From: Verrucomicrobiota bacterium
Lineage (GTDB): Bacteria > Verrucomicrobiota > Verrucomicrobiia > Verrucomicrobiales > Verrucomicrobiaceae
Direction of reading: 5' to 3'
Assembly (NCBI GenBank): GCA_025360015.1
Contig: JANYCZ010000067.1
Location: 62,001 to 126,000 of the forward strand
Length of the DNA stretch: 64,000 nucleotides
In this document: one piece after another, positions 33,962-42,966 of the stretch
Layout of the letters: every line of letters starts with the position of its first letter
Numbering within the stretch: position 1 is the stretch's first letter
Translations under genes and position numbers: made by a program
The notes under the pieces: model-generated
The model's database searches: none
What the model was told of the DNA's origin: nothing
What the model saw: the letters and a program-made list of their open reading frames with translations, nothing else

Positions 33962-34030
33962 CTACTTGATGAAAAACAATTTTTTCAGTACGTCAACGGC
34001 ATTATGGAGAACAGATTTGTCGAGTACCAA
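33962..34030 (-). pseudogene. 5' fragment of a PIN-like toxin gene, copy 2
   Basis: The frame from TTG 34030 reads LVLDKSVLHNAVDVLKKLF and stops at TAG 33964-33962 after 22 codons. It matches copy 1 (32883-32966) at the DNA level over about 75 bp, and both lose similarity within a few bases of a GTT that precedes a membrane-protein gene (GTTAGGC in copy 1, GTTCGCC here). No antitoxin gene is left upstream. It is a decayed relic. Confidence 0.55.
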
Positions 34031-34033
34031 CGG

Positions 34034-34514
34034 CCATTGTTAAATACGACACGCATACGCCTCATATTCTTGTTAAAAGTACCAAAAGGAAACTCGAAGG
34101 ACAACTCAGATAAGGTGCCAGGTAGCATGGGCAGGATCATCTGGAATGAGCGAAGCTACCAGCACCGAACTGTCCAGGTAGTGGGCTCATTTGCGCAAAG
34201 CGCGGGAGGCATGGCTTCATCAGGGCTTCGCGAATGAAGAGGCCTATAAAAGTATTGATTGCCGTCTGAAGGACGGAAGGGACTTAGAGGAGAGCTTATT
34301 TGATGGCAGGTGTGAGTGGGACTTGGGTGAGTGGTGTTTCGTTCCTTTCGCTTGGCGGAGGATGGGCTGACGCTGAAGCAGGCTCTTTACCCCTCGAAAG
34401 CGGTAGCTCCGATGCAGGCTTGCGCCGTGCATCTTCGCGACCGCACTCCAAGACGCTGGCGCGCTCGCGGCAGTGCTGGGCCGGGCGCTAATTACAGACT
34501 TCTTAACTGTAGCT
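34034..34514. other. Non-coding accessory region
   Basis: About 480 bp with no gene recognised. The first half is AT-richer relic sequence. A block at 34230-34310 (AATGAAGAGGCC ... GTCTGAAGGACGGAAGG ... GCTTATTTGATGGCAG) resembles 48828-48900 near another toxin-antitoxin relic. The second half contains the dispersed repeat at 34388-34458. pabB ends at 34515. Confidence 0.45.
34388..34458 (-). repeat. Dispersed GC-rich repeat, copy 3
   Basis: Minus strand: CAGCGTCTTGGAGTGCGGTC, then AAGATGCACGGCGCAAGCCT, GCATCGGAGCTACCGCTTTCGA. It matches the copy at 18236-18310 at about four of five bases, with identical runs of about 20 bp. Both copies lie between genes. Confidence 0.8.
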
Positions 34515-35783
34515 TCATCCTGCCGCTGCAGCCAGAATCCCTGCGGCTTTGTGGAGGGTTTCTTCGTATTCGTGCTGGGGGATGGAGTCGGCGACGATGC
34601 CGGAACCGACGTGGAAGGTGATTTGGTCGCCTTGCTGCACGGCGGTGCGGATGGCGATGTTCCACTGGCTGCGGCCGTCGAAGCCGAACCAGCCGATGGC
34701 GCCGGTGTAGAGGCCGCGGGGGTGGGGCTCCAACTCGGCGATGATTTCGCTGGCGCGCTTTTTGGGGGCGCCGGTGATGCTGCCGCCGGGGAAGCAGGCG
34801 CGGAAGGCATCGACGTGATCGATGTGGGGACGGAGGGTGCCGGTGACGGTGGAGACGAGGTGGAAGACCTGGGCGAAGCTTTCGACGCGCCAGAGCTCGG
34901 GGACGGCGACGCTGCCGAATTCGCAGACCTGGCCGAGGTCGTTGCGTTCGAGGTCGGTGATCATGAGGAGTTCGGCGCGTTCTTTGGGGGAGGTGGTGAG
35001 TTCGCGGACGGCGGCGCTGTCGCGGGCGGGGTCAGAGGCGAAGCGGGGGCGGGTACCTTTAATAGGTCGGGTGGCGATGCGGGAGCCCTGCATGCGGAGG
35101 AAGAGCTCGGGGGAGGCGGAGAGGACGGTGGTGCCGGCGAGCTGCATGAAGGCGGCGTGGGGGGCGGGGGAAACGGCGCGCAGTTTTAAATAGAGGGCCA
35201 GGGCATCGGCATCCTGCGGCCAGGCGGCCTGCCAGGGGTAGGAGAGATTGACCTGGTAGATGTCTCCGGCGGTGATGTAGTCCTGCGCGCGCTCGACCAT
35301 GCGGATGTAGTCGGCGCTGCTGACGCCGGGGGTGAACTGGAGGCGTGGGGCGGCGGCGGGTGTGTGGGCGGAGGGCTGCCATTTGAAGTCGCCGAATTCG
35401 AACCATTTCGCGGTGTCATGCTCATAGAGGAGGCCGTGGGGGTAGATGCCGAAGGTGAAATGGCCGTCATAGCCGACCCAGCCGTAGAGGCCGCCAGCGG
35501 AGGCGCGGGGGATGCGCAGTGCGGCGCGGACTTTTTCCCAATCCTGATCGATGTGGCCCTGAAGAATCGCAACGGGCTCGACGGAAAGAATGGAGACGGC
35601 CCCGGGGGTGGGCAGGGAGGAATCCAGCCAGATCAAGCCCTCGCGATGGCACAGTTGTGCCGCGACTTGAGCGGGCGTGAAGGAAAATTCGCACGGACGG
35701 TAGTGCGGTGACGTTTCAATGGCATGAGAGAACAGCGGCAGGGAGTGACCTTCCGGCATTTTGAACGAAGAATCCTGAAGCAT
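34515..35783 (-). CDS. pabB: Aminodeoxychorismate synthase component I
   Basis: About 422 aa from ATG 35783 (ATG 35759 is also plausible). The chorismate-binding domain fills the C-terminal two thirds: ITAGDIYQVNLSYPW, LSASPELFLRMQG, RPIKGTRPRFASDPARD, ITDLERNDLGQVCEFGSV, ACFPGGSITGAPKKRA and GSGIVADSIPQHEYEET. The PIKGT motif with its lysine is typical of PabB, whereas TrpE has PIAGT. It joins ammonia or glutamine nitrogen to chorismate for p-aminobenzoate and folate. No pabA lies beside it. Confidence 0.92.
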   Translation of the reverse strand: MLQDSSFKMPEGHSLPLFSHAIETSPHYRPCEFSFTPAQVAAQLCHREGLIWLDSSLPTPGAVSILSVEPVAILQGHIDQDWEKVRAALRIPRASAGGLYGWVGYDGHFTFGIYPHGLLYEHDTAKWFEFGDFKWQPSAHTPAAAPRLQFTPGVSSADYIRMVERAQDYITAGDIYQVNLSYPWQAAWPQDADALALYLKLRAVSPAPHAAFMQLAGTTVLSASPELFLRMQGSRIATRPIKGTRPRFASDPARDSAAVRELTTSPKERAELLMITDLERNDLGQVCEFGSVAVPELWRVESFAQVFHLVSTVTGTLRPHIDHVDAFRACFPGGSITGAPKKRASEIIAELEPHPRGLYTGAIGWFGFDGRSQWNIAIRTAVQQGDQITFHVGSGIVADSIPQHEYEETLHKAAGILAAAAG

Positions 35784-35832
35784 TGACACTAGAACGCCCA
35801 AATCGTACCATGAGCGTCTTTTTCAGCAACCT

Positions 35833-37107
35833 GTGACTCCTCCTTCCTCCATTCTGGCCTCTGAGCGTGATCGTTCTTCCGCGATTGCCTGCGCGACGCT
35901 GTGTGTTCTGGCGGTGATTCAAATGAGCCTCGCGGTGAAGCTGCTCACCGCCACGCATGGTCCGACTGCGGACGTGAAGCCTGTGGCCGTGGCACCGCCC
36001 ACACTCGCGTCTATGCCGAGCGGGGTGCCGGAGATCGGCCAGATCGCCCTGCCACCGAGCGCCAGCGTACCGCCGCCACTGCCGGGGTCAATGATGCCGG
36101 TACCTGTGGCACCCGTTTCCAGTGGACCGCCCCCGATTGGTTCATTCAGCCAGTCTGGAATGGAGGCCCCGAAGCCCGCCCCCCCATCGTACGTTCCGCA
36201 GTTGCCGCCTGCTCCTGCCATGCCGGGGACTGCGCAGTCTTCCACACCTCCTCCGTTAATGTCTGACTCGATGGCTCCGGTGTCCCCCATGATGACAGCT
36301 CCCGGGTCCGCCGCCAAAACGGATGCTGCCACGGCGCTGCTGAAGGATGTGAACTATGTCGTCACGACGGCGAAGGAAATCCGCGGCCTGAGCGACATGC
36401 AGCAGGCGCTGGAACTGCTGCGACGAGCGGACGAAGTGAACCCTGACCATCCGGCGATCATTGCCGAGCTGGCGCAGACTTATGAGCAGATGGGGCTGAC
36501 GGCGAAGGCCACGGACGCCTGGCGGCGCATTCAGCTTCTCGGATCCACGAAGGCGGGGAGTTATTTTGAACTGGCCACACGGCGGCTGGGCCCGGGCTCG
36601 GCAGCGGTGGCGGCACCGGGGCTGTCCTCTGCTGCCGGGGCTGATGCCGAAAAATTTCTGCGCCTGGGCGCGTGCCAGGCGGTGCGTGATTTCAAGATCA
36701 GCGATGGTGAACGCTACGTGCTGCGCGTGCCTATTGTGCGTGCGGGGAATCGTCCCATCAATTCCCAGGAGATGAACCTTGAGGTGTTCTTTTTTGATCG
36801 CGTGAACAATGAAAAAGTGGCGCTGACCGTCGCACCCGAACCGGTGGAATCCTGGCAGTCCGCCCCGGTGGACTGGAATGGCACCGGGGAAGAGGTGCTG
36901 GATGTCGTTTACCACCTGCCCGCACTTTCCGCCGCCGAAATCCAGCAGCATGGACGCCGTTCGTACTACGGGTACATGCTCCGGCTCTACTACAACAACA
37001 AACTCCAGGATGTGGCCGCTGAGCCCCGCGATCTCCTGGAGTTCGGATCCGCACCGGGTGCTGCGCCCGGGGGTGCCAATCCGCTGCTCCCGCCGATGGG
37101 ACGATGA
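35833..37107 (+). CDS. Membrane-anchored proline-rich protein with TPR-like region
   Basis: 424 aa from GTG 35833. An N-terminal helix (SAIACATLCVLAVIQMSLAVKLL) anchors it, followed by a long Pro/Ser/Met linker (about 50-170), a TPR-like section (ALELLRRADEVNPDHPAIIAELAQTYEQMGLTAKATDAWRRIQLLG) and a beta-rich end (RVPIVRAGNRP, LEVFFFDRVNNEKVALTV, YMLRLYYNNKLQDVA). An 8-codon leader ORF (35810-35836) ends in TGA that overlaps the GTG, which may couple translation. The next gene, the REC-pseudokinase-FGE fusion, begins 19 bp on, so they are an operon. Confidence 0.78.
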   Translation: MTPPSSILASERDRSSAIACATLCVLAVIQMSLAVKLLTATHGPTADVKPVAVAPPTLASMPSGVPEIGQIALPPSASVPPPLPGSMMPVPVAPVSSGPPPIGSFSQSGMEAPKPAPPSYVPQLPPAPAMPGTAQSSTPPPLMSDSMAPVSPMMTAPGSAAKTDAATALLKDVNYVVTTAKEIRGLSDMQQALELLRRADEVNPDHPAIIAELAQTYEQMGLTAKATDAWRRIQLLGSTKAGSYFELATRRLGPGSAAVAAPGLSSAAGADAEKFLRLGACQAVRDFKISDGERYVLRVPIVRAGNRPINSQEMNLEVFFFDRVNNEKVALTVAPEPVESWQSAPVDWNGTGEEVLDVVYHLPALSAAEIQQHGRRSYYGYMLRLYYNNKLQDVAAEPRDLLEFGSAPGAAPGGANPLLPPMGR

Positions 37108-37126
37108 TCGCCACTGACATGCCCGC

Positions 37127-39100
37127 ATGACTCTTTTGTTTGTCGATTCCAACGTCGCCCTGCGCGGCACACGCACCGTCTGGCTGAGGGACAGTCTCCC
37201 CGGCTACACGGTGGTGGATTTTGCCAGCCCGGCTGCCGCAGCTGCGTGGGTCGCGAAAGGCGACTCGCTGGACATCCTGGTGACGGAGGCGATTTTTCAA
37301 ACGCAGGAAACCGGCTTTGCGCTGCGCGACACGGTGCGTGCACGGTTTCCGCAGACGCGGGTGCTCTTCACCACGCGCTATGATCTGACGGGATTTGAAG
37401 ATCAGATCGCCGATGGTCTGGTGCTGAAGGATGCGCCGTACACGCCGGAGAAACTGCTGGAGCGGGTGCGAGCGCTGCTGACGCTGCCGGTGGAATCCAA
37501 CGAGCCACCGCCTGTGATGGTGCCGGGCACGGTGCTGGGGAACTACCAGGTGCTGGAGCGGCTCTACATCGAGAGGGAGTCTGAAACCTACCGGGCGCTG
37601 CAGATCACGGTACAGCGCCCAGTGGCGCTGGTGCTGCTGAAACCTGAGTTTCTGAAGCAGCCGGATGTGGTGGCGAAATTCAAGGAACGTGAGCGGGTGA
37701 AGGCCTCTCTGATGCACCCACGCATCGCGCCGCTGTATGAAGCGGGTGAGACAAACGGCTGGCTGTTCTACACGCGTGAACTGCCACGCGGCCGCAGCTT
37801 GTCAGAAATCGAGCTGACGGATGAGATGCTCAGCGAGCGCCGTCTGGCCGAAGTGCTGTTTGGGGTGGCGGAAGCCATGCAGTTTGCGACGGAACGCGGC
37901 TACAATCATCGCAGCATCTCGCCACGGGACATTTACATCGACGCCGATCATCAGGCGAGCATCGTGAATTTCTTCCGCCCGGCGGCGGCCAAAAAGCGCG
38001 ATGCGCAGGCGGATGTGAAGGCCTTTCTGGATCTGATGCGGCAGGTGGCCGCGGAGGGCAAGTCCCGCGGCTTGCTGCAGTCGCTGGCAGATGCGAACCA
38101 CGACTGGACCGAGCTGCTGAACGCCCTGGATGATGTGCGTGACGACATGCGTGAGCGCAGCATCGTGCGCAAGATCGAGGCGGAGTCACTGCCGGTGAAT
38201 GTCAACGGCAACAAACCGTGGTGGGTGTGGATGGTGATCGTCCTCATTCTGGTCGTGGTCGCGGGTCTCGGCGCCCTGATGAATGGCAAGAATACTCCGC
38301 CGACGGCCAATGCCTCAGCGCTGCCCATTGAACTGGTGCGCATCCCCGCCGGGACCTTCGTGTACCAAAAGAACGACAAGGTCAAACTACCGGAGTTCTG
38401 GATCAGCAAGCATGAGGTCACCATCGGCCAGTATGCGGAATTTCTGAAGGCGCTGAAAAGCTCCGCGCCGGGAGCTTTTGATCATTCATTGCAACCCAAG
38501 ACCAAAACCAGTCATGAGCCGGTGAAGTGGGGCCAATACTATGCGGCCGCCAAGGCGGGCACCACCTTCAATGGCGAGAGCATCACGCTCAACACGCCCG
38601 TGTCGCAGGTGGACTGGTGGGATGCGTATGCGTTTGCCAAATGGAGCGGCCAGCGCCTGCCGACCGAACAGGAGTGGGAAAAGGCCGCACGCGGTGAAAA
38701 GGGCCTGCTCTACCCCTGGGGCAATCAGCCCAACCCGAAAGCGGCCAATCTGGGCGATGACTATGACGCCTCCCCCAAAGGCAAGGGTGGCAAGATCGAC
38801 GGGTACAATCTGTGGGCCCCGATCACGCGCGTGACGCAGGATGTCAGCCCCTATGGTGTGTGTGACATGGCCGGCAACGTCAGCGAATGGACCGCAGGCG
38901 AGACCCAGTCTGGCGAATGGCCTTCCCACCCGGACTACGTTGACATCAAGGTGCCGGTCGTGCGTGGCGGGCACTTTGGCCTGAAGAGCAACGACCAGCT
39001 GCTCACCGACAGACGTTTCCCAGAATCCGCGAATGAGGCGACACTCGCCCGCGGCTTCCGCACCGCCAGCAGCACTGCCCCCGCCCAAACCAAGCCTTGA
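37127..39100 (+). CDS. REC-like / pseudokinase / TM / FGE-sulfatase fusion protein
   Basis: 657 aa. Residues 1-120 look like a receiver domain (LLFVDSNVAL, SLDILVTEAIF, DGLVLKD) with Glu54 where the phospho-Asp should be. Residues 135-350 resemble a Ser/Thr kinase (LGNYQVLERLYIERESETYRA) but the catalytic loop is YNHRSISPRDIYID and no DFG follows, so it is a pseudokinase. A transmembrane helix is at about 364-385. The outer part (400-650) is an FGE-sulfatase domain (VRIPAGTF, RLPTEQEWEKAARG, YPWGNQ, DMAGNVSEW). It probably receives a signal inside and acts or binds outside; activity is uncertain. Confidence 0.85.
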   Translation: MTLLFVDSNVALRGTRTVWLRDSLPGYTVVDFASPAAAAAWVAKGDSLDILVTEAIFQTQETGFALRDTVRARFPQTRVLFTTRYDLTGFEDQIADGLVLKDAPYTPEKLLERVRALLTLPVESNEPPPVMVPGTVLGNYQVLERLYIERESETYRALQITVQRPVALVLLKPEFLKQPDVVAKFKERERVKASLMHPRIAPLYEAGETNGWLFYTRELPRGRSLSEIELTDEMLSERRLAEVLFGVAEAMQFATERGYNHRSISPRDIYIDADHQASIVNFFRPAAAKKRDAQADVKAFLDLMRQVAAEGKSRGLLQSLADANHDWTELLNALDDVRDDMRERSIVRKIEAESLPVNVNGNKPWWVWMVIVLILVVVAGLGALMNGKNTPPTANASALPIELVRIPAGTFVYQKNDKVKLPEFWISKHEVTIGQYAEFLKALKSSAPGAFDHSLQPKTKTSHEPVKWGQYYAAAKAGTTFNGESITLNTPVSQVDWWDAYAFAKWSGQRLPTEQEWEKAARGEKGLLYPWGNQPNPKAANLGDDYDASPKGKGGKIDGYNLWAPITRVTQDVSPYGVCDMAGNVSEWTAGETQSGEWPSHPDYVDIKVPVVRGGHFGLKSNDQLLTDRRFPESANEATLARGFRTASSTAPAQTKP

Positions 39101-39105
39101 AGTTT

Positions 39106-39996
39106 ATGAACCGCATCCTTTTACTGTTGATCCTCTGCCTGTGCTGCGGCCAGGCCCGCGCGCAATATGTCACGAACCTGACCCTGCTGAAAAATCAATT
39201 TCTCACGGGTGAGCCGGTGGTGGCGGTGGTGAGTGTGACGAACCGCTCCGGTGCCGATGTGGTCGTGGGCGGCCATGGCGCACGCGACTGGCTGCAGTTT
39301 GAGATCACCCAGTCCACGGGGCAGCGGCTCTCTCCCGTCACGATTGGTTCAGAGGAGCCGATCACCATGAAGGCGGGCGGCACGACCAAGCACACGGTCG
39401 AAATATCCGGCGGCTATTCCACGGCCAATCTCGGCAGTTTTACGGTGATCGCGAATGTGCTGCATCCCCTCTCGGGCCAGTTCTTCATGTCCAATCCCGA
39501 GCGGATGACCATCACGGACTCCAAGCCGAACATGTTTGACCAGCCGTTTGGCGTGCCAGAGGGGTTTCCCGGCGCGGGGCGCCAGCGGCGCTACCAGGTG
39601 ATCCTGTTTCGTGAGCTTGACGATCTGCAGCTCTACTGCCGGCTGACTGATGACCGCAGCAACGCCTACATCGCCACGTTCCTGCTGGGACCTGCGATGA
39701 TGGCGGTGCAGCCGCAGATCAGCATCGACGTGCATAACAAACTGCATGTGCTGTTTCTGGCGCAACCGCATGTCTTCTGCCATGCCGTGGTGAACCCGGA
39801 CGGCAAGATCCACAAGCGCACGTACTATAAAGATCCGGAAGGCAACCGGCCTGAAATGGTGATGACCAACAGCGGCGCGACTGTGACCGGGGGTGAAATC
39901 TTTGACCCCAGTGCTCCGCCGCCGAAAAAGAAAGTGCTGCGCAAAGCCTCCGAACGCCCGAAGACGGACATGGATGCGGTGCCGAAAAAGAAATAG
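39106..39996 (+). CDS. Secreted hypothetical protein
   Basis: 296 aa from ATG 39106 (a TTG overlapping the previous stop at 39097 is possible). Signal peptide MNRILLLLILCLCCGQARA. The mature part has an Ig-like opening (NQFLTGEPVVAVVSVTNRSGADVVVGG) and a basic C-terminus (KKKVLRKASERPKTD). It is 5 bp downstream of the FGE fusion gene, so it is part of the same operon and may be an outer partner of that protein. No known enzyme motif. Confidence 0.78.
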   Translation: MNRILLLLILCLCCGQARAQYVTNLTLLKNQFLTGEPVVAVVSVTNRSGADVVVGGHGARDWLQFEITQSTGQRLSPVTIGSEEPITMKAGGTTKHTVEISGGYSTANLGSFTVIANVLHPLSGQFFMSNPERMTITDSKPNMFDQPFGVPEGFPGAGRQRRYQVILFRELDDLQLYCRLTDDRSNAYIATFLLGPAMMAVQPQISIDVHNKLHVLFLAQPHVFCHAVVNPDGKIHKRTYYKDPEGNRPEMVMTNSGATVTGGEIFDPSAPPPKKKVLRKASERPKTDMDAVPKKK

Positions 39997-40233
39997 GAAT
40001 GTGGCGGGACTGGCAGTGCTGCTTCGCGCTTCGAAAGGCAAAGTGCCTCCAAGGGATGCCGGAACGGATTGCCGAAAGGGCGCGTGGAGACGCTCGCGGC
40101 GGCTTGAGGACAAGCCGCCCTACCTCGCGCTGGGCGTATGCGTGCGTGGCATGGCCGAATGACGGATGAGACTTCGCATGAACTGAGCCGCATTCACGCT
40201 AGGATGTGATGTGCGGCGGCGTTATGCACGGCG

Positions 40234-41163
40234 ATGTCTTTTCGTTTTTCTCTCTGCCTTGTTTTTTCTCTAGCACTGAGCTGCCTTCATGCGGCTGACT
40301 CCAAACCGAATGAGAAGCCGAGCCCCAACGGGCCGAAGTGGAAGGCTCTCAAGCCGCAGACTCCGGCCGGCTTCACGCTGAAGACACTCGAAGTCGCGAA
40401 GTATCCTGAGCACACGGTGGAGCTGTACGTTTATGTGCCGGATGCAGAGGGGACGTGGCCCTGCGTGCTGGACATCCATGGCGGTGGCTGGAAGGCGCGG
40501 CAGGTGGAGGCTGACAAGCCGATGATGGAACGGCTGGCGCAGCGGGGATTTGTCACGGCGCTGGTGAGCTACCGCCTCTCGACCCAGGCAAAATACCCGG
40601 CGGCCTTGGACGACTGCAAAGCCGCACTGCGCTGCCTGCGGGCGCATGCAGCGGAGTTGAAGCTGGATCCGGAGCGGATCGGCTGCATGGGCGGCTCAGC
40701 GGGCGGGCATCTCTCCGGCCTGACGGCGATGACGACGGGGCTCGCGGAATTTGAAGGCGCGGGTCCGTTTAAAGATCAATCCAGCGCGGTGAAGGCCTGC
40801 ATCGTGATGGCTGCCACGCAGGATCTGGTGGAAGCCAACCGCGCGAAAACGAGCGAGAGTGCGGTGCTCTTCTTCGGTGGCAGTGCGCAGGAGAAACCGG
40901 AGGTGTATCAGGCCGCGTCGCCCATCCACCACGTGCGCGCCGGGGTGCCGCCGACGATCTTCATCGAAGGTGAAAAGGACTCGCTCAAAGTGGGACGCGT
41001 AGAGATGATGGAAAAGCTGAAGGCGCTTGGCATCGAGACGGCCGTGCACACGCTCAAGGAAGCGCCGCATCCGTTTTGGATGAGCGATCCGTGGTGCGCG
41101 GAGACGGTGGATATCGCCGCTGCTTTCTTCAAGAAGCACCTGGGCGAACCGGTGATGAAGTGA
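40234..41163 (+). CDS. Secreted alpha/beta-hydrolase (esterase)
   Basis: 309 aa. Signal peptide SLCLVFSLALSCLHAA. The oxyanion-hole motif HGGGW is at residues 82-86, the nucleophile is Ser155 in GGSAGG, the acid is in GEKDSLKVG and the histidine in APHPFW. This is the BD-FAE/carboxylesterase type often found near polysaccharide-degradation genes, removing acetyl or feruloyl groups. No co-transcribed neighbours are evident. The 237-bp gap before it holds no recognised feature. Confidence 0.9.
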   Translation: MSFRFSLCLVFSLALSCLHAADSKPNEKPSPNGPKWKALKPQTPAGFTLKTLEVAKYPEHTVELYVYVPDAEGTWPCVLDIHGGGWKARQVEADKPMMERLAQRGFVTALVSYRLSTQAKYPAALDDCKAALRCLRAHAAELKLDPERIGCMGGSAGGHLSGLTAMTTGLAEFEGAGPFKDQSSAVKACIVMAATQDLVEANRAKTSESAVLFFGGSAQEKPEVYQAASPIHHVRAGVPPTIFIEGEKDSLKVGRVEMMEKLKALGIETAVHTLKEAPHPFWMSDPWCAETVDIAAAFFKKHLGEPVMK

Positions 41164-41333
41164 ACGGTGCGAGCTCCGCCCTACCGCCCGGCTCTGGGAG
41201 GGCGCGGGTTACGGGCGTTTCCACGCGCTCATGGACGGGCGGGCTGGCGCCACACCCATTCTACGCCCCCCATGCATGCTCCTTTAGTGATCGGAGCTGC
41301 ATGCTGCAAGAGCAGGGCTGGGCCGAGCCGTGA

Positions 41334-41696
41334 TTACTTGCCCACCTTGGGCAGGGCCTGCACCAGGAGGTTGTAGAACTCGTTTTCCTCATGCGTTTCG
41401 CCGTCGCTCTTGAGGATGTTTTTCACGACGCCGAGCACTTCCTTCTGCGAAGTCTTCGTGGTGAAGACCTGGGCCTTTTCGTTGATGTAATCGAACATGG
41501 CGTCATCGCTCTCTGCCGCCTCGCGGGCACGGGCCAGGGACTCGTCGATGAACAGGCTTTTCGGGTATTCGGAATCCCAGCCTTCGGCCACGAACGCGGA
41601 CTCGAGCAGGCGCTCCTCAGTCAAAGAGATGTGGGCATCGGCGTAAATGGAGAGACTGAGAAGATCGAAGAGGGCTTCGCGCTGGGGTTGGGTCAT
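41334..41696 (-). CDS. TerB-like protein
   Basis: 120 aa from ATG 41696. An all-helical acidic protein (LFDLLSLSIYADAHISLTEERLLESAF, AMFDYINEKAQVF, VVKNILKSDGETHEENEFYNLL) matching the TerB/DjlA-N fold, in which EExxLL-type helices surround an acidic site. TerB members are linked to tellurite resistance or envelope stress; single-domain members are mostly uncharacterised. It is 50 bp downstream of the metallophosphoesterase gene. Confidence 0.7.
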   Translation of the reverse strand: MTQPQREALFDLLSLSIYADAHISLTEERLLESAFVAEGWDSEYPKSLFIDESLARAREAAESDDAMFDYINEKAQVFTTKTSQKEVLGVVKNILKSDGETHEENEFYNLLVQALPKVGK

Positions 41697-41746
41697 AATG
41701 GGGTGACTCTGGCAAACATGCGGCAGGGGATCAAGCAGACACTTTC

Positions 41747-42865
41747 TCACACTGAAATCTTCAGGGTTTGGAAGGCTTCGTTCTGAGCGCCGGAATGAAC
41801 TGCGGCCTCCACTTGACCGCTGTTGACGGTGATCACCGCAAAACCGGCTGTGTCGGCGTATTCAAAGGAGGTCACCTGCTGGCGCTCAGTGGCATAGACC
41901 TCGCGCCGCAGTGCTGCGGTGTCGGGTGCGTGTTTGGGTTCCAGATTGATCTGGTCACCGGTGTAGGTGGCTCTGCCGTGGAGCACATCCTTGGGTTTTT
42001 GATTCAATGCTGACACGACGCTGCTGACCGCGAGCTGTGAGAAACTCTTTCCGCCTGCCAGCCGCGTGAGTGCGCTGAACTTATGCAGGTGGCCGCCGAG
42101 CACCATGCCCTCCTGCTGACCGAGGATTTCGAGGAGCTTGGCACGCTGCGTTTTTGTTTTCTCGCCGCCGTAGAGATGCCACGTGGCGCGCGCGCCATAG
42201 GGGACCACGGGCGGATGAATGATGACGAAGAGGTGTGTGGCGGTGCGTTTGGCGGCGATGGCCTCCAGCCATTCCAGGCTAGCTTTGTCGTAGGCATCGA
42301 AGAATGCGAACTGTGCCTCACCGAACGTCAGCGTATGATTTGCCTGGGAGTGGGTGGTGGTGGTGTCTAGCTGACGCGCCTGCTGGGACATGAAGGGGAG
42401 GAGGACTTCGTCGAAGGCTTCTTTGGAACCGTCGCCGGTCACATCATGATTGCCTTTGGTGAAGACAAAGGGGATGCCGAGATCTGCCTGGGTGACAAAG
42501 GCGAGGGCTTCGCGGTTTTGGCGGGCGGAAAGCTCCGCACTGCCGCAGAGGCCTTCCACGAGATCTCCCACCTGGAGCACGAAGGCCGGTGGGGCGGCGG
42601 AGCCACGCAGGGCGGCGATGCGCTGCCGCAGTGCGGCAAACATGCCGGGCATGACTTCGGCGGTGAGGCGGGAGTAGTTTTGAATCTGGCTGAGATCGCC
42701 GCCGTGATGCTGATCCAGCCACTTCATGTCATGATGCGCGAGGCTGTCGTAGTGCAGATCTCCCAGCAGGATGAATGAGAAGGGCTTCACGACCTGCGCG
42801 GCGGAGGAGACGACGGGAAGGGCGGCGGCGCTGCAGGTTTGTAGGAATCGACGGCGGGAGGGCAT
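41747..42865 (-). CDS. Tat-exported metallophosphoesterase
   Basis: 372 aa. Twin-arginine start SRRRFLQT with a following hydrophobic stretch. Metal ligands of the calcineurin family are present: GDLHYD (35-40), GDLVE, GNHD followed by VTGDG, the H in IIHPPVV, and GGHLHKFS near residue 257. Such enzymes hydrolyse phosphodiesters or phosphomonoesters; export suggests a role in phosphate scavenging. Exact substrate unknown. Confidence 0.9.
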   Translation of the reverse strand: MPSRRRFLQTCSAAALPVVSSAAQVVKPFSFILLGDLHYDSLAHHDMKWLDQHHGGDLSQIQNYSRLTAEVMPGMFAALRQRIAALRGSAAPPAFVLQVGDLVEGLCGSAELSARQNREALAFVTQADLGIPFVFTKGNHDVTGDGSKEAFDEVLLPFMSQQARQLDTTTTHSQANHTLTFGEAQFAFFDAYDKASLEWLEAIAAKRTATHLFVIIHPPVVPYGARATWHLYGGEKTKTQRAKLLEILGQQEGMVLGGHLHKFSALTRLAGGKSFSQLAVSSVVSALNQKPKDVLHGRATYTGDQINLEPKHAPDTAALRREVYATERQQVTSFEYADTAGFAVITVNSGQVEAAVHSGAQNEAFQTLKISV

Positions 42866-42966
42866 GCGGCATCAACGCTGCGGCGGCATTTCATCTTCCG
42901 AATTCGTCATTCGTCATTGCTCCATCCTGACCTCCCGTCCAACCTCTTGACTCCTTGCCCCCGCCC

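Noticed and set aside
32891-34033. 75-bp direct repeats as insertion-sequence or CRISPR-type repeats
   Set aside because: Both copies translate into the same toxin N-terminus, there are only two, they are 1 kb apart, and no transposase or inverted ends are present.
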